The notes beneath the pieces are model-generated. The model did no database searches. It worked only from the letters and a program-made list of their open reading frames with translations, and was not told the origin of the DNA. Position numbers and translations under genes: made by a program. 44,698 nt of DNA. Origin: Chersky-299 sp963749535 (GTDB lineage: Bacteria > Actinomycetota > Thermoleophilia > RBG-16-64-13). This document shows positions 32,335-42,019 of the stretch, piece after piece. Positions within the stretch are counted from its first letter, which is position 1. Every line of letters starts with the position of its first letter. Location: NCBI GenBank assembly GCA_963749535.1, contig CAVVNF010000034.1, positions 1 through 44,698 on the forward strand, given 5' to 3'.

Positions 32335-34623
32335 ATGGACAAGCTTGAACGCATGAAGAAGAGCAAGATTCCCGGTCCAGAGACGGGGATAGAGGTACGC
32401 AAGTCGGTGTGCACGATCTGCGACCCCACCACCCAGTGCGGCCTGGACTGCTACGTGAGCGACGGGCGCATCATCAAGGTGGAGGGCTCCAAGGAGAATC
32501 CGCACAGCGCGGGCACTCTTTGCTCAAAGGGCGCGGCCACCCGCCAATACGTCTATCACGAGGACAGGCTCCGCACGCCGCTCAAACGGGTGGGACCGCG
32601 GGGATCCGGCGAGTTCGTGCCTATCTCTTGGGACGAAGCCCTGGAGACGGTCGTCGCCAACCTGGAGCGGTTCAAGACCGAGAGCGGCCCCGAGTCGGTG
32701 GTCTTCTTCGTGGGGTATCCCAAGCACATGCGGCCTTTCGTGCAGCGGCTCGCCATGGAGTACGGGAGCCCCAACTACTCCACCGAATCGAGCACCTGCC
32801 ACACAGCGATGGCGATGGCCTTCAAGCTGGTCTACGGCCAGCCGGCCGGGCCGGACGTCCGCAACACCCGCTGCCTGCTGGTCTGGAGCGCCAATCCCCT
32901 CTACTCCAACACCACCGGCGCCAGGGGACTGCTCGACGCCCGCGACCGAGGCATGAAGCTCATCGTGGTCGATCCCAGGAAATCGCCCGTGGCATGCCTC
33001 GCCGACATCCATCTCCAGCTCAAGCCCGGCACCGACGGAGCCCTGGCTCTGGGGATGGCGAACGTCATCATCGAGGAAGGCCTCTACGACCGCGATTTCG
33101 TGGCCGAATACACGCGTGGGCTTTCCCGAGTATCGCGCCTATGTCAAAGATTTCAGCCCGGAACGGGTAGAGGGCATCACCGGAGTCCCGGCGGAGAAGA
33201 TCCGAGAAGCCGCCCGTCTCTACGCCACCACCAAGCCGGCCGCCTTCATGCCCAGCGCGTCTCCAGTGGTGCACCACACCAACGGCGTGCAGAACTACCG
33301 CGCCGCCTTCGCGCTCATCGGGCTCACCGGCAACTTCGACGTCACCGGCGGGAACGTGGCTGTGCCGCCGAGTTGGCTGGAGATCGGCGGAGCCGGGTTC
33401 ACCACGCGGCAGCACGAGTTCGAGATGCCCTGCAAATGGTCGGACCTCCCGCCGCGCCTCGGGGCCGGGCGCTTCCCAGTGTGGGCCGAACTGGTGGACC
33501 AAGGCCAGGCGATGGACCTGCAACGGCAGATCCGCACGGGCGAACCGTACCCTCTGCGCGGCCTGGTGGCGTTCGGCATGAACTACCGCATGTTCCCCGA
33601 CTCGGACGGCTTCATCGAAGCCGTCCAGAAGCTCGAGTTCATCTGTGACGTCGACCTCTTCCTCACCGACACCGCCAAGTATGCCGACATCGTGCTGCCC
33701 GCCTGCAGCTCGGTCGAGCGGAGCGAGCTGCGCTGCTATCCGGAGAAGTACGTGGTGCTCACCGAGCCGGTGATCGCTCCGATCGGTGAATCCCGGTCGG
33801 ACACGGACATCATCTTCGACCTGGCGCGGCGGCTCAAGCTGGACGATCCGCTACTCAACCCGGCGCCTCGACGGCTCCGTGGAGCCGGCCGCCGCCTTCG
33901 ACGCCGCCTTGGACTGGCTGCTCGAGCCCAGCGGCATGACCGTGGCCGAGCTCAAGAAGCATCCCGGCGGCATGCCCGTCCCCGCCCCTCTCGCCAACGC
34001 TGAGCGCAAGTACCGGGAGAAGGGCTTCCCCACTCCGAGCGGCAAGATGGAGTTCAAGTCCTCCATCATCGAGAAATACGCCGACCAGCTGGCATTGAGC
34101 GCCCTCCCGGCCTATCTCCCGCCGCAGCAAAGCCACGAGGCCACCCCGGAGCTGGCGAAGCAGTATCCCTTCATCCTCAACACGGGTTCACGGCTGCCTA
34201 TGTTCGTGCACACCCGCACCTACCGGCTCCCCTGGACGCGCAGCTTGCGGCCACACCCGGCGGCGGACATCAATCCGGCGGACGCGCGCCGCTTGGGGAT
34301 CCAGCAAGACGATGAGATCGAGATCGCGACCACTGCCGGCGCCATCCGCGTGCGGGCGAACCTCACCGAGCTGGCCCAGCCGGGGGTGGTCCACATGTAT
34401 CACGGGTACTCGAGCCGCCGACGTCAACTCCCTCCTCGAGGCGGACTACCTCGACCCGCTGTCCGGCTTTCCCGGCTTCAAGGCGCTGCTCTGCTCGGTC
34501 AGCAAGGTGGGAGACGAGGCGAGCAGCGGCCCAGCGAGCCGGGCTGAGACCGGTCCGGCGAGCGAAGTCGTGAGCGGTCCAGGGATCGGCGCCGCTGTGG
34601 GTACCAAGGAGGCCTCGCGATGA
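32335..34623 (+). pseudogene. Molybdopterin oxidoreductase, catalytic subunit (three single-base frameshifts)
   Basis: A DMSO-reductase-superfamily protein of about 760 residues. The N-terminus has a [4Fe-4S] motif CTICDPTTQCGLDC ... GTLCSKG. Then follow WDEALETVVANLERF, a probable metal-ligand region STESSTCHTAMAMAFKL, LLVWSANPLYSNTTGARG, NFDVTGGNVAVPP, ADIVLPACSSVERSEL and the C-terminal cofactor-binding barrel (PFILNTGSRLPMFVHTR, ADINPADARRLGIQQDDEI). No Tat signal is present, so it is cytoplasmic. Three extra bases, each in a short G or C run (about 33116, 33866, 34415), break an otherwise continuous protein, so sequencing error is likely. ATG 32335 has GGGAGG nearby. It overlaps the ferredoxin gene (ATGA). 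The family is an uncharacterised Mo/W branch of anaerobes; the substrate is unknown. Confidence 0.9.
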
Positions 34624-35123
34624 GCCACGCTTTCTATCTGGATGTCGAGCGCTGCAGCGGCTGCTTCGCCTGCGCCGTGGCCTGCATGGATCAGAACGAC
34701 CTCGAGATCGGTGAGGAGCCGACGGCGTGGCGCCAGGTGTTCAAGGTGGAGACAGGCAGTTATCCGGATGCACGACTCCGCTACGTCTCGCTTGCGTGCA
34801 TGCACTGCGAAGATGCTCCTTGCCTTCTCGCCTGCCCCACCGGAGCCATCAACCGGGAACCGGGCACTCAGGTAGTCGGGGTGCTCGCCGACCTTTGCAT
34901 CGGTTGCCACAGCTGCTCGATGGCGTGTCCCTTCGGAGTGCCGCGCTTCGGGCGCGACGGCAAGATGCAGAAGTGCGACCTTTGCGGTGAGCGTCTGGCA
35001 AACGGATTGGAGCCTGCCTGCGTGCGCGTCTGTCCGACGAAAGCGTTGAAACAGGGCAGTCCCAACGAGCTCGGCCAGAGCGTGGAGCGGAAGGCCGCGG
35101 AACGGCTCGCCGGAGAATCGTAG
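34620..35123 (+). CDS. Four-cluster [4Fe-4S] ferredoxin, electron-transfer subunit of the Mo oxidoreductase
   Basis: A 167-residue DmsB/PhsB-type protein. Sixteen cysteines fall in four groups: CSGCFACAVAC, CMHCEDAPCLLAC, CIGCHSCSMAC and CDLCGERL...CVRVC. Each cluster is completed in the crossed order known for this family. There is no signal sequence, in agreement with a cytoplasmic partner. ATG 34620 overlaps the stop of the catalytic-subunit gene. No membrane anchor subunit follows, so the complex is probably soluble and linked to the FAD oxidoreductase encoded upstream. Confidence 0.94.
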   Translation: MSHAFYLDVERCSGCFACAVACMDQNDLEIGEEPTAWRQVFKVETGSYPDARLRYVSLACMHCEDAPCLLACPTGAINREPGTQVVGVLADLCIGCHSCSMACPFGVPRFGRDGKMQKCDLCGERLANGLEPACVRVCPTKALKQGSPNELGQSVERKAAERLAGES

Positions 35124-35154
35124 ACCGGGCCGGCACCACGGACACCCGCGGCAT

Positions 35155-35170
35155 CTAGGAGGCTGCTGAA
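35155..35170. repeat. IS5-type terminal-repeat scar
   Basis: ctaggaggctgctgaa matches the reverse complement of 16875-16890 at 15 of 16 positions. No transposase is nearby, so it would be a solo end left after excision or decay. It lies between the ferredoxin gene and the tail of the HD-GYP gene. Confidence 0.4.
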
Positions 35171-35198
35171 GAATGGCGCCTCGGCCGTCAGAAGCCTG

Positions 35199-36715
35199 TT
35201 AGTCGATCGTGATGTCCACCCCGGCGGGACGCGCCGGCGGGGTCGGGGTGGCGTCGGAGGTGGCGTGGCAAGCGGGGCGGCAAGCGCCGGGTGGTCTTCC
35301 ACAGGTGGTCCGGTCGGGCCCGCTTCATCGGTCTTGCGCCAACTGAAGAGAGCGGCCAGTACGGCGGGTACGGCTCCCTTGTTGCCGGGGTTGATAACAT
35401 GCTTGACGTCCCGGGTGAAGACGCCGTCACTTTCCTCGCCCAGGTCCAGGATGGCATCCGGCTCGCCGCCTTCCACCACGCGGACCCGAGGCCTGTCCAG
35501 CGGAGCACCTGTCGCCGGCGGCTCCGACACAACGGCGAGCTCTCCGGTGGTCAACTCGACTACGGTCCCGGGTGGGTACAATCCCATCACTTCCGCAAAA
35601 AGCTTGACCAGCATCGGGTCGAACAACGACCCTGATTTCTCGATGAGGAAGTTGAGCGCCTCGTACGGCGTAGCGTTGGTGCGGCGGTAACCCCGGGCAG
35701 TGGTCATGGCGTCATATACGTCGACCAGCGAGACGATGTTACCGAAAAGGCTGACGCTGGTCTTGAGCCGGGTGCGCGGGTAACCGCTCATGTCGTAATG
35801 AAGATGGTGCTCGAAGGCCACGACCACGGATCGCATGCCGGCCGGGGTGAGCCGCGGCTGGTCTAGAAGACTGCGCGCCGCGAGGCTGGGGTGCCGTCGC
35901 ATCTCGACCCACTCCGCTGCGTCCAGCGGCCCTGCTTTGTCGAGCACCTCCGGTCTCACCACCAGTTTGCCCATGTCGTGAAGGAAGCCGGCCAGACACA
36001 GCTCGCCGAGGCGAGATTTTGAGAGTCCGAGACGCTGACCCAACACCACGGAAAGGATCGCCACGTTGGTGGAGTGGTAGATAAGGTAGTGCTCGAAATC
36101 CTTGATCGTGGTAAGTGCGATGAGCGACTGCGGGGCTTCCAGTATCTGATCTACGGCGACCTGTGTGACGTGTCGCAATTGGCGGATGCTCGCCTCCGGC
36201 GTCTCGGCCGTGGGGTCGATGAACTCCTGGCCCATCTGTATGCACGCGGCGTAGGCCTCCACCGGCGCGATCACAGACGGCCTCGTGGCTTCACCGCCTA
36301 CGAGGTTCACCTCCACATTCATGACTCCCGCCTGATCGAGCCGCTCGTTCAGGCGCTCAGGCGTTCGTTCCTTGTCCCTCGCGAGGATGGTGAGCAAGTT
36401 CATGAGCTCGGCGTCGGTCAATCCGTCGAAGAAAGTGAGGCCATCGATACCCCAAGAGCTGTACAACTCGATGAGGTACGCAAAGCGCGGATAGGTGGAC
36501 ACGGTCGACCGGATGCGTTGTGGGCCCACAAAGACGCAGTGGCTGTGGACTCCGATCATGATCGTGCCGGCACTCTCTTGGCTATTCTCGACAAGCTGTG
36601 ACCGGAGGAGAGCCGTCGTCTGCCGCATGACCGCGTTGTCCTGCTCGTAGTAGGCCGCGGTCCTGATCGCGACTGCGAGCGAGAGCGCCAGGGCCTGTGC
36701 GCTTGCGCCGTTCAT
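35199..36715 (-). pseudogene. HD-GYP-domain protein, probable c-di-GMP phosphodiesterase (C-terminal frameshift)
   Basis: Residues about 1-160 are an N-terminal module (LSLAVAIRTAAYYEQDNAVM, LTFFDGLTDAELMNLLTIL) shared with the HEAT protein encoded before it. The HD-GYP domain follows: GLSKSRLGELCLAGFLHDMG, KLVVRPEVLDKAGPLDAAEW, and FEHHLHYDMSGYPR in place of canonical HHExxDGxGYP. The metal ligands H/D are kept but E is L and the first G is M. YDAMTTARGYR is present. A Pro-rich tail of about 100 residues ends the protein. The frame as given runs on antisense through the ferredoxin gene to 34868; another frame stops at 35199 (ITID-stop), so one missing base in the Pro-rich tail is likely. ATG 36715 overlaps the HEAT gene stop (TGATG). 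Confidence 0.82.
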
Positions 36716-38391
36716 CACGAGTCCGCTTGTGGGGGTGGTGCATTCTGCAGAGCCCGGGCCGCCGCCCGCCGGATCGCGCCATCACCGGACTTGCTGGCTT
36801 GAAGCAAGCTCTGGCGCGCCAGATCTCCGGGAATGCTCGCGAGGGCCTGGATTGCCGCTAGGCGTGACTCCAGCGGACGGGGACGGAAAAGCCGACGTCG
36901 CCAGAATTTATCCAAGAAGGGCACCGCTCGCTCCTTCGACAGCCGCGCATGCGCAAGCAGCATGGCCTCGATCTCTTCTTGGGAGCGTGTCTCAAAGTCA
37001 CGCCCGAGCACTATCCCAGCCACCAGGTCTTCCTGGACAGTGCCGCCAAGTTGGGCGATCCCCCGGGCTGCGAGGATACGCATGGTCGGGTCGGAGTCGT
37101 CCAAGGCTCTCGTCATACCGGCCAAGGCTGCACTGCCGCCGAATCCTTCGAGGGTGTGGGCCGCCTCTCGCCGCACTCGGGGATCGGCGTGCCGAATGAG
37201 CCGTTCGAGCGGCGCCACGAGGTTTGGGTCTCGAGAAGTAGCAGCAAGTTGGGCGGCGTTCCGGGCGACATACCAGCGCGGATCTCCCAACCACTTTTCG
37301 AGGTATTCCGCGGGGACCCCCCCTTCCTTTCGCAGAATGGTCAACAGCGACTTGCGAACGGCGCGGTCCGGCGACTCCGCAAGGAGTTCCAGCTGGGCAG
37401 GATAGGTCCACTCCCGGATGGTGCTGAGAAACGTCTCGACCTCGGCTACGCGCTCTGGCGGGGCCGTGCCCAGCCCCGTGGTGAGCGACTGGATCGTGTC
37501 CATGGTGACGGCCTGCGTTATCACCACGCCTGGAAGGCCCGCCGTGGTTCTCGCCGCGGCCTCAAGCTTCTGCAGTTCCACCAGTAGGAAGTTCACCGCT
37601 TTCAGGTCACCCGCCTGCAGATATGCCTCAAGAACGTTGGTCAACGCACGGCCGACCACTCCCGTGTCCGTCGTCGGTCTCCCGGCGCCGCCTATCACCT
37701 CCAACAGCACCACCGCGAAATCGTCGAGGACGTTCGCCGAACCCTCTGCCGCCGTCTCGCTCTCCTCGACCTCCTCTGGCGTAAGAACGAGTGTGTCCGC
37801 TCGCACGTCGGCACTGGGCACGATTGTAAGACGATCCCCACCGAACGCTTGTTTGTGGGCGCTCTTCACCACTACCTCGTCCAACCGGTGAATGACGGTC
37901 TCCCGCAAGGCGTCTACCGTTCCCTCTCGCAGATATCCTCCGGACTGAAAAGGGTCGGCCGCGTCGTACGCGATGTGCGCATAGTCCTGTTCCCAGAAGA
38001 CGGTGACCAGGTCCTGGTCGGAGCGGACCAGCTCGTCCGCCCGGGCCAGACAGCCGACGAAAGACTCGACCTCCGGCTGCTCGAGCCCCGGTTGGAACGT
38101 GATCGCACGCAGGCCGTCTCTGAACATGATGAACGCCAGGTTGTCACGGGTCTCGCCGTGCGAGTAGACATCTTCTTCTTGGTAGACGAGCCGGTGCTCC
38201 TCCACCGCCAGAGTCAGCTTGTCCTCGTCGCGTATGAAGTTCAGGAGAACGAGCGTGAGGGCGTCCAGTGTCTGCTGAGCCACCGGGTGACCTGGAGGAT
38301 AGAAGCGCACGTCACGATACGCCCGGTGGAGGGCGGAGCAGATCAAGGCCACTGCTTTGATATCGCGCGAGACTTTGGGTTGTTCAGGCAT
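36715..38391 (-). CDS. HEAT-repeat protein
   Basis: A 558-residue soluble protein. The first ~150 residues (LICSALHRAYRDVRFYPPGH, LAVEEHRLVYQEEDVY, AFIMFRDGLRAITFQPGLEQ, VESFVGCLARADELV) form a module also seen at the start of the HD-GYP protein. The C-terminal ~230 residues are HEAT repeats (WYVARNAAQLAATSRDPNLV, DPRVRREAAHTLEGFGGSA, DPTMRILAARGIAQLGG), a superhelical scaffold for protein contacts. Genes are coupled by a TGATG overlap, so the two probably work as a pair. The paired architecture suggests a c-di-GMP-linked signalling or motility regulator; this is inferred. Confidence 0.85.
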   Translation of the reverse strand: MPEQPKVSRDIKAVALICSALHRAYRDVRFYPPGHPVAQQTLDALTLVLLNFIRDEDKLTLAVEEHRLVYQEEDVYSHGETRDNLAFIMFRDGLRAITFQPGLEQPEVESFVGCLARADELVRSDQDLVTVFWEQDYAHIAYDAADPFQSGGYLREGTVDALRETVIHRLDEVVVKSAHKQAFGGDRLTIVPSADVRADTLVLTPEEVEESETAAEGSANVLDDFAVVLLEVIGGAGRPTTDTGVVGRALTNVLEAYLQAGDLKAVNFLLVELQKLEAAARTTAGLPGVVITQAVTMDTIQSLTTGLGTAPPERVAEVETFLSTIREWTYPAQLELLAESPDRAVRKSLLTILRKEGGVPAEYLEKWLGDPRWYVARNAAQLAATSRDPNLVAPLERLIRHADPRVRREAAHTLEGFGGSAALAGMTRALDDSDPTMRILAARGIAQLGGTVQEDLVAGIVLGRDFETRSQEEIEAMLLAHARLSKERAVPFLDKFWRRRLFRPRPLESRLAAIQALASIPGDLARQSLLQASKSGDGAIRRAAARALQNAPPPQADS

Positions 38392-38417
38392 GGCTCACAG
38401 TTCGGTGGAACCTCCGT

Positions 38418-39410
38418 CTATTCCTTTCCAGTCCCGGGATGGCCCATGAGTGCCAGCAGATTTCTGCCCAGGACGGTCGAGTAATCATCAAGGTCCAGAG
38501 CGGCCAGCTTCACGCGTATCGCATCCGGGAGCAAGTCTTGCCGGAGGTTTTGCAGGATCACATCGGTCTCGGCCTCGTCAAACTCGGCGACGATCTCCGG
38601 ATCGGCGAGATATGGCCGGTTGACGGGACAGATCTCCTGGCAACGCATGCAGCCGACCAGACTGTTGTGAGAGCCCTGGCCGAGCCAATCCGGCCAAGGG
38701 CCCTCATTCTCGTTGAGATACGTAAGGCACCGCTCCGCGTTGATCAGCGTCCTGTCGGAGGGGATGCAACGAGTCGGACACGCCCAATGGCAGCTGCTGC
38801 AGGTGGAGCAACTGCCCATGCGCACGTGCGCAGCACGTACGCCGCTATCCAGGGCAACGGCCGAGCTTCCGTCGACGAGATCCGCGTCGGTGACGAATGC
38901 CTCCAAACGCGCGAAACTCCCCATACCGGGAACGTAGCAGAGGTCGTTGCGCCCGTACTCGCCGAGACCGGTCCGCACCGCCAGGAGCTTCACGGGAAGC
39001 CTGGGTCGCTCGACGCCGAACCCGGCCGGCACCAGCACTTCCTCGAGCATCCGGCGGCACGAAGCTCGGAAGCGACTACTGAGATACGTGGGCGGGATGA
39101 TGGCCGTCAGCTTTCGTCCGCCCGTGTGGAAGACCACCGAATAGCACGGGGCACGACCGGCGATCACCACCAGCGATCGCGCGACGGGGAGGTCGCCTGG
39201 AGCGTCCCACTCCAGGCTCGAGGAATACGCCTCGTACAGGGACGCGCTCAGCGCTCCCCATTCCAGCAGATCGCTCAGCCTGCGTTCGAGTTGAGCAGCC
39301 AAGTCGGCGGGCGCCACCCTATAGGATAGGCCGGCACCCCGGAGAACCTTGTCGATCGCCGCGAGCATGGAGCGATGATACACCTGCGTCGCCTCCGTCC
39401 GGCCAACCAC
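38418..39410 (-). CDS. QueG-like 4Fe-4S protein (epoxyqueuosine reductase-related)
   Basis: A 330-residue protein. The N-terminal half resembles QueG / reductive-dehalogenase-type cobalamin domains (ARSLVVIAGRAPCYSVVF, PVKLLAVRTGLGEYGRNDLC, YVPGMGSFARLEAFVTDADL). The C-terminal half carries two [4Fe-4S] clusters: CSTCSSCHWACPTRCIPSD and CLTYLNE...CMRCQEICPVNR. The arrangement matches QueG, which reduces epoxyqueuosine in tRNA using cobalamin, but the extra N-terminal part and low overall resemblance leave room for another reductase role. GTG 39410 has no clear RBS; ATG 39368 is an alternative. It lies just before the HEAT/HD-GYP pair. Confidence 0.75.
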   Translation of the reverse strand: MVGRTEATQVYHRSMLAAIDKVLRGAGLSYRVAPADLAAQLERRLSDLLEWGALSASLYEAYSSSLEWDAPGDLPVARSLVVIAGRAPCYSVVFHTGGRKLTAIIPPTYLSSRFRASCRRMLEEVLVPAGFGVERPRLPVKLLAVRTGLGEYGRNDLCYVPGMGSFARLEAFVTDADLVDGSSAVALDSGVRAAHVRMGSCSTCSSCHWACPTRCIPSDRTLINAERCLTYLNENEGPWPDWLGQGSHNSLVGCMRCQEICPVNRPYLADPEIVAEFDEAETDVILQNLRQDLLPDAIRVKLAALDLDDYSTVLGRNLLALMGHPGTGKE

Positions 39411-39494
39411 GGCGTAAACACGCGATCAGCCCTGGCCGACATGGCCCTCTCAGCTTTGCGAACCGCGGACCGGCCTGGGTCTCTCGCACAAGGG

Positions 39495-41165
39495 TTAGGG
39501 AGCCGTGGGAAGCAGCACCTCGTCTCGGGATTTGCCGCTGACTCCGTAGCTCACGATCATGCGATCGGTGATCCACTCCACGGGCGCGCGGTCGTCCGTC
39601 CAGTAGTCGGCCATCGGCGCCACTTGAAACCAGTTCGCCGCGAGCAACTTCGTAAGGGGCAAGATCTTGGATGGCGCGTTCTGGGCTCTCTGATCGAGTA
39701 CCGACAGGGACTCGTCGTTCGCAAAACCAAGCACCAGTTGATTGAAGTGGAGGGCGGGCCAATCCATCACCAGGGGAAACTGCGTCGCGAGCGTACCGGC
39801 GATCGACTTCGGCAACCGGTCGTCGCCGGGCACCGTGGAAACGTTCAGGGCCACGATCCCCCCGGGGTTCAGCCGTTCTCGACACAACTTGAAGAACTCA
39901 GCGGTGGCCAGATAGAAGGGGACGTACGGCTGCCGGTATGCGTCGATGAAGATCAGGTCGTAGCGCTCCTTGGTGGTGAGGAGAAAGGGCCGGGCGTCGG
40001 CGGTGATCACGGTGAGCCGGGGATTGTCGCCCAAGCCGAAGTACCGCCGGGCCACAGCGGTGACCGCCGGGTCGATCTCCACGCCGTCGATCTGGGCATC
40101 CGGGTAGAAGACTCCGAAGGCACGGGCGGTCGTCCCGCCAGCGTTGCCCAGGATGGCGATCTTCTTGACCGGCCGGTCGAGCAGCGGGGGCACCGTGAGG
40201 AACATGTCCCACTCGCCGCCGGTGAGCACCGTGTTCGGTTGCCACATGCTGTGGACGGCGAAACCCTCGTTGAGGTAGAGATAGCGCGTCGACCCATACT
40301 GCACCACCTGGACGAACTGGTACTGCGACTCTTTCTCGTAGATGGTGCCGGTGGTCGCCTTCACGGCTCCCGGCGGAACGGCCAGGAGACCGGCCAGCAC
40401 GACGGCCACCCACAGCCACCGGACGCCCAACAGCAACGCGGCCGCGGCTGCGATCAGCGCGGCGGTGCCCAGCATGGTGCGTTGCGTGCCCACAAGCGGA
40501 ATGGTGACCAGCGCCGGTAGGAAGGTGCCGAGGAGACTCCCGGCGGTGGAAAGGGCGAAGATGCGGCCGGCGGTGGAACCGGCCCGGTCGAGGTCCTGGA
40601 TGCCTATGCGGATGGCGAACGGAGTGACCATTCCCAGGAGCAGCACTGGAGGGACGAAAAGCACCAGTGAGGCCGCGAACGAGCCGATAACCGCTCCCGT
40701 GGAAACCGCGGCGATGCCGTTTAGGGTCACGTTGAGGAATGGCCTGGCCACAAAGGGGACGACGGCGATAAGCACGGCGCCTGCAAGCACGATCGCCCCC
40801 AGAACGCGGGGATCCGGCCAACGATCGGCGATCTTGCCGCCCAGCACGTATCCCAGGGACAGGGCGATCAGGATCAACCCGATCACATTCGCCCAGATCA
40901 TGGTGGAAGAGCCGTAGTACGGAGCGAGAAGACGTGACGCGCAGATCTCTGTGGCCATCGAGCCGATACCGGCAAAGAAGACCAGACCACTGAGAGCGCC
41001 ACGGCGCAGGACCTTGCCTTTGACCGCGGCCGTCGTGCTTCGCGTCGAGCTTTGCGCCATAAGGCCCGCCAGGTCTTCCGTCAGCGCCTGGCCGGACGAC
41101 GAGCCGGGCTTTGTGCCCCCCAAATCGCTCTGGGATGATAGTTCGTCCTGGCCGTCCGTCTGCAT
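39495..41165 (-). CDS. Membrane spermidine synthase-like protein (MFS-like helices plus SAM methyltransferase fold)
   Basis: A 556-residue protein. The N-terminal half holds about eight transmembrane helices (VLRRGALSGLVFFAGIGSMA, WANVIGLILIALSLGYVLGG, MLGTAALIAAAAALLLGV). The C-terminal half is a spermidine-synthase/SAM fold: KKIAILGNAGGTTARAFGVF, IDGVEIDPAVTAVARRYF, VITADARPFLLTTKERYDLI, FIDAYRQPYVPFYL. The G-x-G loop and acidic SAM-binding Asp are there. Such fused proteins are common in actinobacteria; polyamine synthesis has rarely been shown. ATG 41165 is the first start before the conserved part; a longer start at 41396 would overlap the divergent gene. Confidence 0.88.
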   Translation of the reverse strand: MQTDGQDELSSQSDLGGTKPGSSSGQALTEDLAGLMAQSSTRSTTAAVKGKVLRRGALSGLVFFAGIGSMATEICASRLLAPYYGSSTMIWANVIGLILIALSLGYVLGGKIADRWPDPRVLGAIVLAGAVLIAVVPFVARPFLNVTLNGIAAVSTGAVIGSFAASLVLFVPPVLLLGMVTPFAIRIGIQDLDRAGSTAGRIFALSTAGSLLGTFLPALVTIPLVGTQRTMLGTAALIAAAAALLLGVRWLWVAVVLAGLLAVPPGAVKATTGTIYEKESQYQFVQVVQYGSTRYLYLNEGFAVHSMWQPNTVLTGGEWDMFLTVPPLLDRPVKKIAILGNAGGTTARAFGVFYPDAQIDGVEIDPAVTAVARRYFGLGDNPRLTVITADARPFLLTTKERYDLIFIDAYRQPYVPFYLATAEFFKLCRERLNPGGIVALNVSTVPGDDRLPKSIAGTLATQFPLVMDWPALHFNQLVLGFANDESLSVLDQRAQNAPSKILPLTKLLAANWFQVAPMADYWTDDRAPVEWITDRMIVSYGVSGKSRDEVLLPTAP

Positions 41166-41319
41166 CCGCCAATTATGGGTGTCCTCCACCCCGCAATCAA
41201 GGAGCGTAAATCCGGGGAAATCGTTGCCAAAGGTGAGAATGGGCCTGTTAGTATCTAGGCAGCGCTTGATCGCCCGGCTCAGTAGGGCCGGAAAACGCCT
41301 TACACAGGGAGGAAAGCTC
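41166..41319. promoter_or_regulatory. Divergent promoter region
   Basis: 154 bp between divergent genes. TTGCCA (41224) and TAGTAT (41249), 19 bp apart, could serve the plus-strand gene. AGGGAGGAAAG (41307 region) is the RBS of the gene at 41320. Confidence 0.35.
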
Positions 41320-41991
41320 GTGGAACAGCCGTCTACGCAGTACCCACCCGTGCCCCCCGCTCCGCCCGTCCCCCCTCCCTCCACGTTCCCCCTCACCTTC
41401 AGTGTGGCCTATCCCGAGAAGCTCAACCGGCTCACTTCGTTCTTCCGCGGTATCTGGGCCATCCCGATCTGGGTGATACTCGCCCTGCTCGGCTATGGGA
41501 CTTACTCCTCTAACGGCCACGCGGCCTGGTGGGGGGTCGTCTTCGCCGGTGGCGTGCTTTTTGTGCCGGTACTCTTGATGCTGCTCTTCCGGAAGAAATA
41601 CCCCCGTCGGTGGTTCGACTGGAACCTTCAGTTCACCAAGTTCTCGACGCGAGTGCTTTGCTATTTGGAGCTGTTGCGCGATGAGTATCCCTCCACGGAT
41701 GAGGAGCAAGCGGCGCGCGTCGACTTCTCCTACCCAGACGCCCAGCAGCTCAGCCGCGGGCTGCCGCTCGTGAAATGGTTCCTGGCTATCCCTCATTACA
41801 TCGTGCTCTTCTTCCTGTGGATCGCGGCCGCGGTCTGCGTCGTGATCGCCTGGTTCGCCATTCTCTTCACGGGCAAGTACCCGCGCAGCCTCTTCGACTT
41901 CGTGGTGGGCGTGAATCGGTGGACTCTCCGGGTGAGCGCCTATGCCGCGCTATTGATCACCGACCAATACCCGCCGTTCGGCTTGGACTGA
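41320..41991 (+). CDS. DUF4389-family membrane protein
   Basis: A 223-residue protein starting at GTG 41320 after a strong RBS. A Pro-rich start (STQYPPVPPAPPVPPPSTFP) precedes two related halves. Each has the DUF4389 pattern of 'NRLTtFFRgIwaIPiwvil' followed by 'kYPRrwFDwnlqftkfstRv' and by a YP motif (RDEYPST, TDQYPPFGLD). There are four transmembrane helices. The second half is the best match (LVKWFLAIPHYIVLFFLWIA, LFTGKYPRSLFDFVVGVNRW). The function is unknown; the family is common in actinobacteria. Confidence 0.88.
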   Translation: MEQPSTQYPPVPPAPPVPPPSTFPLTFSVAYPEKLNRLTSFFRGIWAIPIWVILALLGYGTYSSNGHAAWWGVVFAGGVLFVPVLLMLLFRKKYPRRWFDWNLQFTKFSTRVLCYLELLRDEYPSTDEEQAARVDFSYPDAQQLSRGLPLVKWFLAIPHYIVLFFLWIAAAVCVVIAWFAILFTGKYPRSLFDFVVGVNRWTLRVSAYAALLITDQYPPFGLD

Positions 41992-42019
41992 CTGCTCGCA
42001 TCGTGTATCGCCTGACCCG

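Noticed and set aside
34868..35198. Open minus-strand extension of the HD-GYP frame through the ferredoxin gene.
   Set aside because: It is antisense to a gene with sixteen conserved cysteines and has low-complexity composition; another frame gives a stop at 35199.
39898..41172. Minus-strand 424-codon ORF overlapping the spermidine synthase-like gene in another frame.
   Set aside because: Arg/His/Pro-rich shadow without motifs; the true frame has clear membrane helices and a SAM fold.
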